A DNA stretch of 64,000 nt from Theobroma cacao (GCF_000208745.1 NC_030854.1:7554832-7618831), one strand, 5' to 3'; shown: positions 10,639 through 23,036, counted from the stretch's first letter. Notes: generated from the sequence alone by a model not told the origin. Numbers and translations: made by a program.

Positions 10639-12085
10639 TGATAATTCCATTTTATAGAATTATTTTAGTTCAATTTTGTTATGAAATATTAGCTAAGTCC
10701 TCAATTTTCAATCATAATTTACTTATTTTTAGTTGTTTTTATAATTATTTTATTTTTAAGTGAGTTATTTTAATTTTATATTATTTCTTTTAGTTTGGTT
10801 ATTATTTATTAGTTTTTTATATTTTTCGTAGGAACTAAAGGAATTTGGTTTAATTTTGGAAAGTAAGGTGTTGAAAGACCCAAAAGTCTATTTGCATATA
10901 CTTCAGTTTTTTGGTCATAACTCATGCTACAGAACTTTAAATGATGTGATTCTTAAACCATTAAAAAGCTAAGAGATAGAGCTACAACTTTTATGAAGAG
11001 CACTTTACCTAGTACTACCTTGAAGATAGAGAAAATTGAGTTGAACAATGGTTGGATGTATTGTGCTAGGAATGAAAATTTTTAAAGACTGACAATTGAT
11101 TTTTTTGGGCCTCTCATTACACTTTTAAGCCCAATTAAATCCTAGGTCAACTTAGAGAAGTATAGGTTAAGTTTTTTAGTATAAATAGGATATCTTTAAG
11201 AACATTAGGGTAGACAACTTTTGGAGACTCAAGAAGCTAGAAGTTGAGGCTAAAACTTGGAGAGCAAGGCAGCAAATATTTGTTTTGTTTTCTTCCTTGG
11301 CTTTTATTTTTCTTGTTACTCTCAATGGTTGAAATTATTATAATGTTATTTTTCTTTACAATCATGAGTAGCTAAGTTTCTTTTTCTAGGATTGCAATTG
11401 AACTCACATGTAATATAAATTTTTAATATATTTCTTACTTATCTTAAATGAGAATTGAATTGTTCATTCCAATTTTTTCTTAATGCTTTTAATTGCTTGG
11501 CCACCAATTAAATTGATTTAAGAATCTAAACAAAGTTGGGAAAGAGAGTTTAGTGCAGGCTAAAATTGGGATAGCATATGATCATATTAATTGATTTTCG
11601 TATAGGATAGGGATATACCTATAGGCCTTATGTAGCCAAATTAGAGCCTGAACTTAATGAGCCTGTTTTAATTTCAATTCACATAGGGATATAGTGTTTT
11701 GGTTAAAATAGATATTTTTATAAGATAAGTTGAGAGACTTTTATAAATAATTTAGGACTCTATGTTAGCAATTCAACCCATTGAAATAAGTTAAGGAAGA
11801 AACGTAAGATTTAGATGAAATGCGAGAGATATTGTAATCCTAGGCTTTTTGTTTTGATATTTACTCAAGTTATTATTACTTTGATTTTTTTTAGTTTAAA
11901 TTTTGGTTAATTATTTTTAGTTAATTAATTTAGTTATTTGATATTGATTGTTTGGATAAGATTAAATTGTTATAATTTTAGTACTTAGCAAAATTTTAGA
12001 TCAATTCTCTGTGAGATCGATACTCTGCTTGCTTTTATACTATCTATTCGATACGTATACTTGCGTAGTAAAATTTTAACTGACA
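10639..12085 (+). mobile_element. Solo LTR of the A family, perfect TSD
   Basis: Starts TGATAATTCCATTTTATAGA and ends TTTTAACTGACA. Flanked by ACTTT on both sides (10634-10638 and 12086-12090). It sits in the gag of element A and has the same orientation and family. A solo LTR of a family inside a member of the same family shows the family was active again after A had landed. Confidence 0.93.
11180..11187 (+). promoter_or_regulatory. TATA box of A-family LTR
   Basis: TATAAATA in the middle of the solo LTR, in the place expected for the U3/R border. The matching position in the 5' LTR of A (near 9190) has lost the motif. Inferred from sequence only. Confidence 0.5.
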
Positions 12086-13064
12086 ACTTTAAAATATGAT
12101 GGGATAACTAATGATGTTATTAGATTGAGATTGTTTCTATTTGCTTTGAGAGATAAAGCAAAGAGTTGGCTCAATTCAATGCCTAGTGGATCTATTACTA
12201 CAAGGGAGGACTTGGCTCAAAAATTTCTAGCAAAATTCTTGTCACCTTCTAAGACTACAAAGATGAGGGATGATATAACCTCATTCACACAATTTGATGG
12301 TGAATCCTTGTATGAAGCATGGGAGAGATTTAAGGAATTACTTAGAAGATGTTCACATCATCGGAATCTTGATTGGTTGCAAGTTCAGACATTCTACAAT
12401 GGGCTAGTAGGTTCAATAAAAACCACAATCGATGTTGCTGCTGAAAGGGCATTAATGGGCAAGAATGCTGCAAGGGCTTAAAATCTATTAGAAAAGATGG
12501 CCTCAAATAACTACCAATGGCCCTTAGAAGATTTAGTTGTAGAAGAGCTGTTGAAACCTATGAGATTGATTCACTTAGTGCCTTGACTCCACAAGTAGTT
12601 GCATTAACCAAGATGTTTGTCATAATGGGGAGTTCATGTTGTCCAAAACTCCTTTTCAATCTGTGTGATGTATGGAGAAAGCCATTCAAATTATCAATGT
12701 CTATACAATTCTAAATCAATCCAATTTGTGGGGAACTTCAACAGTTAGCAAAACAATCCATATTCCCATACATAAAACCCCGATTGGAGGAATCACCCAT
12801 AATTTTCAAGGAACATCAACCTGTTGGCTCCATTAGTTTTTGGTGATAATAAAACATTCCCACTCATTTATGTCTAACTATACTACTTGAGTGTGCAGGA
12901 TGAAAATGTATGTCAATAATAAATTAATCACTAAAAAGAAAATATCAAAACTCATAAGAATAAAGAGCAACAAATGAGCCACAAAACAGAAGCCTCTTAG
13001 TCAGATAACCAAGGGAGTTAGTTAGCTAAAACTCAAAAATGAAGTTGTCCGATTCAAGCGGATT

Positions 13065-13330
13065 GTGAGATAGAAAAGACTTAATCGACCAAGAAGTATG
13101 GTTAGTCAACTAAAAGCACACTGCCAACAATCTCAATTACAAGACAGAGAGAACTTAATCAACTAAGAAGCACAGTTAGTCAACTAAAAGCTCACTACCA
13201 CAAGACAGAGAAAACTTAATCGACTAAGAAGCATGGTTAGTCAACTAAGAGCTCACTACAAGAAATTTCAAATTCAAGATAGAGAAGACTTGATCGACTA
13301 AGAAGCATAGTTAGTCAACTAAGAGCACTC
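13065..13330 (+). repeat. Four-unit minisatellite with palindromic cores in copia LTR
   Basis: Units of about 60-73 bases starting near 13070, 13143, 13205 and 13277, each with ACTTAATCGACTAAGAAGC followed by GGTTAGTCAACTAAGAGC. Every unit thus has two near-palindromes of the TTAGTCGACTAA type about 12 bases apart. Confidence 0.9.
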
Positions 13331-14454
13331 TATTAGAGAATTTGAATTTGAATGCTAGAAGATAAACTACTGGCTATAACTGACCCCAAACTGTTTCCAA
13401 TGATCTGAAACTATCAAACATCCATCAGAGTTGGTTTTTCAAGCATATAAGGCACTCTTAACAGCTAAGAACAAGATTAGATGCTTCGAAGATAAAAAAA
13501 AGCTCAAAAATAGCAAAACTCTCTACACTTCACTCAAATCCTTGTAATAGAGTTAAGCACTTCATCTTGTACCATGCAGATCAAATTAGTGATCATAGGT
13601 ACTTCTTTATTTATATTCTCCTTGATTACTTAGAGTGTGCGAGTCACTCTAAGGGAATTGATCAAGCTAGGAAAAGGTAGTTTTGGGTTTTGGTTGATCT
13701 TGGGAAAAACCATTGTCAAAGGTTGTGGCTGAGCTTGTGAAAAGCCATTGTAAAAACTTGGTGAAAGCTTAAGAATTCCACCATTTATAGTGATTTGGTT
13801 TGAAAAATCCTTAATTAGAAGATCAAGGTTGTCACGACCCAAATTCCGGGCCATGACCAGCGCAAGGGTCCAATGGACGTAATCCACTAAACCCAAGCAG
13901 GCCTATTATTTATCTTACTTATAATTCCATCTAATATCACTAAGTCATATTTCATAACTTTGAATCAAAATAGTGATATACATTGCCAACTCGTACGGGC
14001 ATTACTCCTTAAAAATTTACATGCAATGTCTACAACATGTATTCTAATAATTTACATTAAGTTCATCTATACAAAACAAAATAACACTCGACTTTCAGCG
14101 GAGTGACTCGGATGAATATACAACTACCGAATGCCGAGACACCTACCAAAAGATGGACACAGGTCTGCAAGGACACCTCGTCCTAGTTACCAGCTGCCTC
14201 GTGATCTGAAAACATGAATTTGAAAATGGTGAGTATAAACCCAGTGAGTGAATAAGGAAGGGAACAAGCAACAACAACAAGGGAGAATTTAAAATCATGA
14301 TGCACTTGTTTCAAAACAATGCAATTTAGTTCCATTCATATTAAAAACCCCTCATTTTAAACTTAACTCATTTTGTTCTAAATGTTGGAAGTCCATGCTC
14401 AGATATGGTAGCAAAGAAGTGAAAAATAGGGCAGTAATTGGACAAGATAGGAGA

Positions 14455-14615
14455 CAAAACAGAAAGTTTTTTGCTACAGCGAAATTATTACCCAGAAATA
14501 GAAAGTTTTTCGCTATAGCGAGAATGAATTTCGCTGCAGCGAGTTTTCGGCCAGTCTACCCCTCCAAACCCGAGAGTTTCTCACTGCAGTGAGCATGAAG
14601 TTCACTGCAGCGAAA
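14455..14615 (-). repeat. Cluster of CGCTGCAGCG-type palindromes
   Basis: At least six imperfect copies of the TCTCGCTGCAGCGAGA palindrome (for example TTCGCTGCAGCGAG at 14528-14541) over 160 bases in the solo LTR. Confidence 0.85.
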
Positions 14616-14844
14616 ACAGAGCAACAAGAGAAACATTTTCCCTCACTCAGCAAAAAGCCATCCTGCTAAACTAACAAAATTAACATAAAACTCATGAAAA
14701 TTCTCAAAGTGCAATGTGTCAAATTTCACATATATGTCAACCATATATCACATTCATGAGCTTTCATTTCATAAATCTAAATATGCATAATTACATAGAC
14801 AAACATCAATATCATCATAATCACTCCCGGCTCATGTATATCCC

Positions 14845-15005
14845 CCCACATCGTGCACATAGCCGGCACCATCACGTGCATCCCCCCACATCGTGCACAA
14901 TCAGTGCTATCGTGTACATCCCCCCACATCGTGCACACGGGCACTATCATCATCTATCTCTCACACCACCATCATCACCGGCATGTGCATTCTCCACATC
15001 ATGCA
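14845..15005 (-). repeat. Minisatellite in solo LTR
   Basis: Repeats of CCCCCCACATCGTGCAC in units of about 45-60 bases. Same repeat family as 35838-36012 and 46391-46575, on the opposite strand. Short open frames through this block are by-products of the repeat. Confidence 0.9.
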
Positions 15006-17060
15006 CACACAAGGTTACAGTCATTATATACAATATCATTCATCATGCACAACACACATATATATATATATCATCATAATACAATAGTGCATGAATCCAT
15101 AGCAATCACATATTACAACATAAAACCATTTTTCAAAAGCTTGTTCCCAAGGCACTTGTTTTCATGAAAAACTTGATAATTCATTCAAATGGGTGGCAAT
15201 TACATTATATTTCCCAAAATAAGTTTTGAAGGCAGTCCACTCACAGGTGTCGAAAATCCGGATTCCGGGTGCACTCGGACTAATAGTCCTCAAGCGCAAT
15301 TCCTTTGCCTTTTCCGGACGTCTCACTACCTTGACAAATAACAAAGTCGAGGAATTTACTATATTGTCCCTAAATTGATATAAACTAATTTAAATTACTA
15401 ATGCTTGATATGTAAATGCAAAAATACGTCCGATTACCGCTTAATCGCGGTATCGATTAAATTCGACCGATCACCCGATTAATTGGCGATTGTGTCCAAA
15501 TCACCTCCAAATTAATCCATTTCTCCTCTAATACCTTAATTTACCACATACCATTTAAATAAAGCCAAATTCAGCATTAGAACCCTCACAGTTCCTTATA
15601 GAAAAATTCGGTCATTTGGTGCACTAGCACCGAAATTTTTTTTACATAACCGTTTCACCTTAATTCATCATTTTCCAAGCCATTTTCCTTGAAATAAAAA
15701 CAATCCCCCATTAATATTCAGCCCTCATGGTTCGACCAACAAGGAACCCTAGAGAAATTGAATATTTCTTTTGTGTTTTTGTTCATAACCATGCTTAACT
15801 ATCCCTAAGCACTAACATAGTCTAAAATCAAATTATTCCAACAACAATTCCTCTTCCATACCCATTTTTCAGAATTGAATTCATCATGATAACTCAATAT
15901 TCAACCATGGAAATCAAGAACAAAAGCATGGGTAAGCTAGGTATCAAGAAGAATTAAAGAAATTCTAACTTACCTAGCTTGTTCCCTTGATTTCTTCACT
16001 TTTTCTTTGAATTTCCACCTAGGTTTTCTTGTTTTTCCTTTTGTTCTTCCTTTGTTCTTGTTGTTGGTTGCCTAATCCGAATATGGTGAGAGAATTGGGG
16101 ATTTAATGGGCTGATTTCTATAGAAAATCATAAAATAGTCAAGCATGCCACGTGTCACATGCTTATTGGCCCAATTTTTTTTTAACTTTTTGACTTTTTC
16201 TTCTTAATTTTCCACCACAAATATTCTGGTATTTATCCAATCCTACCACAATTAAAATCCCTTGGTCTTGACAAGTGCTGGGGTGAAAAATTTACCAATT
16301 TGCCCTTGAGGCAAAAAAAATTATGATTTTGCCCCTATACTCTGAAATGTACCGAAATCACATTATTTCTACTTTTCAACCTCAAATAACACTAATATTG
16401 ATCAATATTAACCAAATGGGGCAAAAATCGTTTTATAAAAATTCTCGTTTAGTCCTCTAGTGGTAAAATTACCATTTTGCCCTTATGCTCCAAAAATACC
16501 GAGAATCAAAATTTTTCACTGCTAAACATTATTTTATACTCCAATAATCATAATTATATTTCATATAATTATTCTTGGTCAAATGTGATCAAATCTTGGC
16601 TAAAAATCTCTATTTATCATCAAATGGTAAAATGATCGTTTTGTCCCTAATCGGTCAATTTTCCTGATGGACTCCAAACTGGACCTTGAACTCCAAATCA
16701 TTATTCTAAGCCATTCTGTGGGTTTTAGAATTTTCAAATTCCTCTTAAAATTTCTATTTGAACTAGTTGAAGGCTCGATTTAACTTAGTTGTACCACTCG
16801 GTACAATACCGTCTTTTAATCAAGCTTAACAAGGTCTCACAAAGGTAGTGAATGTAGTTCTTTAACCGAACAGCTATAAATCTTTGTGCATTGTCTACTC
16901 TACTTTAGTTTTCACTTCGTTTTTCTTTAAATCATTCCTTCATCTCTCATTTAACTTCTTGTCATTGACCTTTAACATTCCCCCAATTTGAAGTCAATTT
17001 TAGAGACATTCACAAAATGCTATTCACCCCTCTCTAGCACACTTATTTGGGACAAACAAG

Positions 17061-17072
17061 TGGTATCAAAGT
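17061..17072 (+). other. Primer-binding site of C1 (initiator tRNA-Met type)
   Basis: TGGTATCAAAGT two bases after the 5' LTR resembles TGGTATCAGAGC, the complement of the 3' end of initiator tRNA-Met used by most plant copia elements. Confidence 0.88.
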
Positions 17073-17116
17073 CTAACCCTCATTCTTAAGGTCTAGCACT
17101 CTTTGAGAAGATCCAA

Positions 17117-18712
17117 ATGGCTCTTCACAAATCTATAGTTGCTGAGGGACAATCCACAAACAGACCACCTCCGTTTAATGGATCAAACTATGCATATTGG
17201 AGCACTAGAATGTCTATCTACATAAGGGCCATTGATTATGAAATGTTGGATGCCATCACTGATGGACCTTTCATCCCCTCAACCATAAATGTAGTGACCA
17301 ATGAAATGATTCGTAAGCCAAGGGCTGAATAGACTGAAGCTGAAACCAAAAAAGTTCAGACAAACTTTAAGGCAATAAATACTCTGCATTGTGCCTTAAC
17401 TCCCACTGAGTTTAATAAAGCGTCAAGCTGTACCACAATCAAACAAGTTTGGGACAAACTTAGGATTATCCATGAAAGGACTTCACAAGTCAAGGAGTCC
17501 AAAATAGCTCTTCTAACTCATAACTATGAAATGTTTAAGATGGAACCTAGTGAAGACATCACCAGCATGCTTGATAGGTTCACTAACATTACCAATAAAC
17601 TCAGCCAGTTAGGTAAGCTAATCCTCAAACATGAACTTGTGAAAAGACTTCTTAGAAGCCTATCTAAAAATTGAAAGCCAAGAGTGATTGCTATCCGAGA
17701 GGCTAAGGACTTAAATGTCATCACTCTTGATGAAATTTGTGGATCTCTTCTCACTCATGAGCTGAAGCTTAAGGAAGAATAAGAAGAAGACAAGAGAGAA
17801 ACAAAAGAAAGGAAGAAAAGCATTGTTTTAAAAGCTAGCACTCTTGAAGAAAAATTAGATAATTTTTCATGTGATGATGATGAAGAATTAGCCATGGTAA
17901 CAAGAAGATTCAAAAAACTTATGGGACAAAGAGATAAGAAACTGGCTAAGAAAGGGTTCAAAAGGGATCAAAGCTCTTCATGGAAAATCATAAATAAAAA
18001 TGAGTCCAACAAGAAGGAAGATGTTGTATGTTTTGAGTGCAAGAAACTTGAACATTTCATATCAGAATGCCCTTTACTGGAGGAGGAAACTCGCAAGAAA
18101 AATAGAAAATCAAATAAGGCTATGGTGGCTACAACCTGGTCTGATAGTGATGTTTCAAGCTCAGATGTTGAAGAAGAGAAAGTGGAAGAAAGAGCAAACC
18201 CGTGTCTAATGGCCAGAGATGATGAATCTGAGGTATCTTCTGCTCCTTGTGATATTTCAATTGATGAAATTCAAGAAGAATATGAATGCCTATATAATGA
18301 GTTTGAAAGACTAGAATCAAAATATATGGCTTTAGAAAGAAAGGCTACATCTCTTGAAAATGATTTGGAAAAGATAAGACATGAGTTCAATTCTGTTTTT
18401 GAACAAAGAAATTTTCTTCAAACTGAATTAAAACATTCAAAAACAGATTTTGAAGTTTTGAAATTGGAACTGGACAACAGAACTAAAGCTTTGCAAAAAG
18501 CAATAAATGAAAACATTAGTTTTAAGAGTTTGAGAAAAGAAACATCAAGAAGAAACAAAAACTTTAAGAAAAATTTTGATAATTTCCCATCTAAATGTTA
18601 TGTTTGTGATAAACTTGGTCATCTTTCTTATGACTGCTATAGAAGAAGAAGCACTCAGAAAACAAAAATGATTTGGGTCCCAAAAGGATCCTATGTAGCA
18701 GCTAACCTTTAA
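17117..18712 (+). pseudogene. gag: C1 Gag, two zinc knuckles separated by a coiled coil
   Basis: Ty1/copia capsid/nucleocapsid polyprotein, 532 codons in one frame from ATG 17117. N-terminal RPPPFNGSNYAYWSTRM is the typical copia Gag start; the UBN2-like middle region follows (KQVWDKLRIIHE near 17440, LTHNYEMFKM near 17515). Two CCHC knuckles of the form C-x2-C-x4-H-x4-C lie at 18029-18070 and 18596-18637, separated by 175 codons of acidic, Glu/Lys/Leu-rich sequence predicted by eye to be coiled coil (18270-18520). In-frame stops at 17330-17332, 17672-17674 and 17780-17782; the last 273 codons (17894-18712) are open. The frame itself is intact relative to protease and integrase downstream, so decay is by point mutation. 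The two-knuckle layout is known to me from other SIRE-type plant elements. Confidence 0.9.
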
Positions 18713-18988
18713 GGACCCATCAAGGTATGGGTATTTGTTAAGGAAAACTAAAAATATGTCTTACAAGTTGAACCAAACCGAGAAACCATATGTTCAAGAG
18801 CTCAACTAAAGGAGAAGCAACCATGGTACATGGATAGTGGCTGCTCAAGACATGTGATTGGAAACGAAATGTTGGTTGCTTAGCTGGACAAAAAAAAGGG
18901 AGGTACTGTATCTTTTGGACATGATTCAAAAGGTAGAATTCATGGTATAAGAACTATTGGTAAGAATTCTCATGCTCAAATTAGTCAT
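18713..18988 (+). pseudogene. pol: C1 protease
   Basis: Retroviral-type aspartic protease region, same frame as Gag. The active-site block WYMDSGCSRHV is at 18824-18856, with the catalytic Asp-Ser-Gly at 18833-18841. In-frame stops before it (a TAA near 18749) and after it (TAG 18881-18883). Followed without gap by the segment SHVLLVKGLEHNLLSISQLC that links protease and integrase in plant copia elements. Confidence 0.88.
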
Positions 18989-20179
18989 GTGTTGCTTGTT
19001 AAAGGTTTAGAGCACAATCTATTAAGTATCAGTCAATTGTGTGATAAAGGCTTTAAGGTATGTTTTGATTCATATAAATGTGAAGTGATAGACATTAGTA
19101 CCAACAAAATTTCATTCATAGGAAATAGAATCAAGAATATGTATATAATATTTCTTGAAGATCTTGAGCTTGATTGTGAGACATGTCTTATGGTGAATGA
19201 TGGAAATGATAGCTGGTTATGGCATAGAAGACTTGGACAAGTAAGCATGCATACTATATCAAAATTAATGAGAAGAAATCTGGTTATTGGACTGCCTGAA
19301 CTTAAATTTGAAATTGATAAGATTTGTGATGCTTGCCAACTAGGGAAACAAGTTAGAAAATCTTTCAAAGCTAAAAAGGTTAACTCAACCACTAGACCTC
19401 TTGAATTGTCACATATTAATCTATTTGGTCTAATCAACATAACTAGTCTAGGAGGTAAATCATATGGTTTTGTGATAGTTGATGACTACTCTAGGTACAC
19501 TTGGGTCAACTTCCTTTCTCATAAAAATGATGCATTACCTGCATTTGCAAATCATTGTAAGAAAGTTCAAAATGAAAAAGGACTTGTCATTGTTAGTATT
19601 AGAAGTGATCATGGACGTGAGTTTGAAGGAGATGATTTTGAAAACTTTTGTAATGAAAAAAGGCTAGATCACAACTTTTCTACACCTAGAACACCTCAGC
19701 AAAAAGGGGTTGTTGAGAGAAAAAATCAAACTTTAAAAGAAATGGCTCGAACCATGCTTTGTGAAAACAATCTACCAAAGTATTTTTGGGCAGAAACTGT
19801 CAATACAGCAGCCTACATTCTTAATAGAGTTTCAATAAGGGCCATGATTTCTAAAACCAACTATGAATACAAAGGCAAAAAACCAAACATTTCCCATTTT
19901 TAAAGTTTTGGCTATAAATGCTTGGTTTTGGACAATGGAAAACATTCCATAGGAAAATTTGATGCTAAGAGTGATGAGGCAATATTTCTAGGGTATGCAT
20001 TGAACTCAAAAGCTTATAGAATTTTTAACAAAAGAACCTTAACAATTGAAGAGTCCATTCATATAGTTTTTGATGAAACTAATGCCTTTCAAAAGGAAGT
20101 TCTTGTTGATGAAAATGATGCAGAGGACCTTGAGAGACAAATGGAAGAAATGAGCTTAGAAAACAAAAAAAAACAGTGA
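18989..20179 (+). pseudogene. pol: C1 integrase (copia DD35E)
   Basis: Open from 18989 to a TAA at 19901-19903, then again in the same frame from 19922 to 20179. GAG-pre-integrase / HHCC zinc-binding part: WLWHRRLGQVSMHTI near 19216, ICDACQLGKQ near 19322. Catalytic core: VIVDDYSRYTWV (Asp at 19481-19483), SIRSDHGREFEG (Asp at 19607-19609) and KGVVERKNQTL (Glu at 19715-19717); the last two are exactly 35 residues apart. The C-terminal region keeps FGYKCLVLDNGKHSIGKF and AIFLGYALNSKAYRIFNKRT. All three catalytic residues survive; only stop codons and the loss of downstream RT disable it. This is the best preserved enzyme in the window. Confidence 0.93.
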
Positions 20180-20478
20180 AGAAAACTCTCTTAGAAGAGA
20201 AGCAAAAGCTCCATCCTTAGAAAATCAGTAAAGAGCTGAAAATCATCACAATGACCTTCCAAAGAGCTGGAAGTATTCCAAAGATCAACCACAAGAGTAG
20301 ATTATTGGTGATCCTTCAGAAGGAGTTAAAACCAGAAGAGGAACTAGAGAAACATATGAATTCTCAACCTTCATCTCACAAATCGAGCCTAAAAACTTTG
20401 AAAAGGCAGAAAAAGAAGAAAGCTGGATATTGGCCATGCAAGAAGAACTTGAACAATTCGAAAGAAATCGAGTATGGA
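20180..20478 (+). pseudogene. pol: C1 linker and start of reverse transcriptase
   Basis: Frameshifted relative to integrase. Recognisable pieces of the SIRE-type linker: DLPKSWKYSKDH near 20255, IIGDPSEGVKTRRGTRETYE near 20306, then SWILAMQEELEQFERNRVW ending at 20477, which is the very start of the copia RT domain. The next part of RT, roughly 110-120 residues by family comparison (including the first catalytic Asp), is missing; element E begins at 20479 and RT resumes at about 30281. Confidence 0.85.
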
Positions 20479-23034
20479 TGTGACACCTAGTACCCTCGTA
20501 TAGAAGTCAATATGACCTTATCAATGAGACAAAGGGTCAATGGGTGCTGATTTAAGTGCCAAAGGATGGAGACAGGTGAAAAGAGTATTTTAACATAAAA
20601 TATTTCACATGAGAAGAAATAATAATAAAATAATAATATTTTTATCGAAAAAGAATTTACAAGATAAAAGGTGATTTGGATGTGAATCGGGGCAAAGCAA
20701 GATGTTTTGGAGCCGTAGAAGGCTAGTGGAAAATTTTTGAATAAAATAATATTTTATTAATAAAATAATATTAAAATATTAATTTTTTATTCGATATTGA
20801 AATTTTTCATGAAGGAGAAATACATGGGCAATCTAAATGGGGAAGAAGAAGGATGAGGAAATTTTAGAGAAAAATAATGTTAATGGGGCCTGCGTGTCTT
20901 TATTAAATAAAGCTAACGCGAGTAAGTAAATATTTAAATATTACGGTGTTACCGTGTTGAATCATAAATTTGATATTTTATTGGTACAAGTGTTAAGGAA
21001 GAAAAATGAAAAAAAATTGGAATTAAAAGATTGTGAGAGGATACAATTAAAAATGGTGAAAACCTTGGAGGGCAAAATGGTAATTTTCCATAAAGCTTGG
21101 TCAAAGCTTTCTTTTGAAGCTTTGACTCTCCATCCTTATCCCGTGCCAGACCATTGTGTCCAAGGCACCATCTTCCTTTTTCATCTCCTCCCAACGCCAC
21201 TTTTGTTCCTCCACCATAAAAATCAAGATTTTCATTTTCTTTTCCTTGTTTTCATTTCTTACTCCTTCCTTCTCCTAACTTCTTAGGAATCAAACCTACA
21301 GCTTCTAACCCCAATTTTCAACATATCTCAACCCTAAGAGAGGGAAAGAAAAATCTCTCTTCCTTTCCTTTAATTTTTATTTCTACTCCACTTTCAATGA
21401 TACTTGGTTTTTTTGCTTCAAATCTTCATTTTTTTAAGGCTAAAAGGTATATATTTTCAACCTTTGAATTTTTGAATTTATGGGTTTGTAATTTTTGGAC
21501 TTTATTTTCTAAGTTTCTTTAAATTTCCTTTCCTTGAAATTTGCTAGGTTTGGTTGATCTTTATAGCATCAAGCACCAAGGTAAAGAAACTTCAAACTTG
21601 AACAATTAGTTTAAAGGGGTTTGTGAATTAGACTAGGATTCTAGGTTAAAAGTTGGGTTAGAGTGTAGATTGTATAGTGTATATTTATTAGAATTATTAA
21701 ATTCAAATTATGACTTGATGGAGGTTGTAATGGCTTATTGGTAAATATAGGTTTTAACGGTATTTTGAGACTACCTGGATTAAGACTTTGTGGGGACTAG
21801 ACTTGTAAGGTGGCATTAAGGTGAGTGAACTTGCATTTAAAAATGTTTTGGGGTAAATGCACATGTGTTTGCATGAATCATTTGAAACTTCATTTGTCTT
21901 TGTTTTAAAATGTGCTTGGGAACAAGCCTTTGATGAAATGTCTTTACGTTGTGAAATTGTGCAATGCGATTAACTCATGTGTTCCTATATTATGTGATAC
22001 GTATAATGTGATAAATTACGCATTTGAAATATTATGTTGAATTGCCAAATGATTTCTGGCATGTAATGCATTCTTATGTAAAGATTCTTGTTACATGTTG
22101 TTACATGTGCCATGCATTGAAATGTAATGTTGAATGATGTGCAGTATGGGAGGGCACATGCCGGTGATGACAGGTGATTCCAGTTATGTGCAATATGGGA
22201 GTGAACATGAGCTGATGACCGGTGGGTGATGATTCCAGCTATGTGTGATGTGGGAGTGCACATGAGTTGATGATCGGAGGATGACGATTCCAGCTATGTG
22301 CAGTGTGGGAGTGCACATGAGCAGATGACCAGTGGTTGCATACATGTTTACACATACCATAGAAATGTTAGAGAAAATATTGTGTAATTGCATTGAATGT
22401 CGAAAGTTGAATTATCTAAACGCGTTAAAATGAGTTTAAAAACAGCACGACATCAAGTTTTGTTCATAATATACAAAATTGCATTGTTTCTAAAAGAGTG
22501 CATCATGTTTTCAAAAAAAACTCTCCGTATCGTTTGCTTGTTCCTTTCTTTTGTTTACTCACTGGGTTTATACTCATCCTTTCCAACTTCATGTTTTAGT
22601 TTTCAGGTTCGAAGATGGTTGGATCTTAGGTAGAGGTGCTTCCTCTTGTTCATCTTATGGTAGGTTTACCAGAACACTCCATGATAGTATCCACGCTAGA
22701 GTCCCTCCGCTGATAGTCATGGTCTTTGTATGTGTATATGGTTATTTAAATGTAATTCATTGGATTTGTTGTAAACACTGTATTTTTGGTATACATGTTA
22801 ATGTCACCACAGGTTAGCAAATGGTAATATTATTTTGTGAATGGTATTGTTCATTGGCCATGACTTATTTTTGAAAGGAAATTATTTTTGATAACTATGA
22901 ATTAAGAACCTTATAAGTAAATGAAGGACATATGATCTAATGAACAAGTTTTCATTGAAAGGCTTGCTTGGGCCCGATGGGCTACGTCTGTTGCATCCTT
23001 ATACCAGTCATGGCCCAAGAATTGGGCTGCGACA
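20479..23034 (+). mobile_element. Element E first LTR
   Basis: 2,556 bases, TGTGACACCTAGTACC to TGGGCTGCGACA. Near-identical in layout to the second LTR at 27329. Contains a four-unit minisatellite (22141-22335). Short open frames inside, for example around 20954-21286 and 22397-22817, are chance frames in LTR sequence that are not kept in the other copy. Confidence 0.93.
22141..22335 (+). repeat. Four-unit minisatellite in E LTR
   Basis: Units of about 55 bases with GTGGGAGTGCACATGAG and GATGATTCCAGCTATGTG cores. The second LTR carries the same block at 28995-29210 with unit-specific differences. Confidence 0.9.
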
Positions 23035-23036
23035 AA

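Larger units (their letters stand above)
10382..12821 (+). pseudogene. gag: Element A gag, interrupted by a solo LTR
   Basis: Ty3/gypsy Gag. From the ATG at 10382 it reads an N-terminal part (NLVPDQNRALKDYVVP, then RKPSINANNFEIK), with an in-frame TAG at 10541-10543. At 10638 a solo LTR (10639-12085) interrupts; the frame resumes at 12091 and is open 12125-12481 with the retrotransposon gag domain: LRDKAKSWLNSMPSGSIT, DLAQKFLAKF, QFDGESLYEAWERFKELLRR, WLQVQTFYNGL. After 12481 it continues in other frames (EKMASNNYQWP near 12496) to a degenerate zinc-knuckle-like CVMYGESHSNYQC near 12663 and the QFVGNFN / NPYSHT blocks typical of Athila Gag. C1 is inserted at 12822; the continuation is at 52134. 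Many stops; not functional. Confidence 0.88.
13830..16842 (-). mobile_element. Solo LTR (3.0 kb), perfect TSD
   Basis: On the minus strand it starts TGTGAGACCTTGTTAAGC and ends GGAATTTGGGTCGTGACA. TSD AAGGT at 13825-13829 and 16843-16847. It interrupts the 5' LTR of C1; the 3' LTR of C1 is uninterrupted at the same place, so it arrived after C1. Its 3' half (minisatellite, palindromes, CATGGCCCG end) resembles the D LTR, and its 5' half carries the chromatin-family motifs shared with L1. Confidence 0.95.
12822..17058 (+). mobile_element. C1 (copia) 5' LTR, split by a solo LTR
   Basis: Starts TGTTGGCTCCATTAG and ends TTTGGGACAAACA, matching the 3' LTR at 50862-52133 except for a 3.0-kb insertion at 13830-16842; net length about 1.2 kb. 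Element TSD: CAACC at 12817-12821 against CAATC at 52134-52138, four of five. TATA-like CATATAA at 13444-13450. Contains a tandem block of TTAGTCGACTAA-type repeats at 13065-13330. Confidence 0.95.

Noticed and set aside
13065..13330. CRISPR-like regular repeats
   Set aside because: The 'spacers' are as similar to each other as the repeats are; both LTRs of C1 share them; a plant nuclear context. It is a minisatellite.
14714..15167. His/Pro/Ser-rich frames of 60-120 codons
   Set aside because: They are translations of the LTR minisatellite in several frames; the same pattern appears at 35779-36090 and 46283-46738 on the other strand.
20954..21286. Frames in both E LTRs (also 27947-28189)
   Set aside because: The two LTR copies do not keep the same frame or length, so there is no sign of coding selection.
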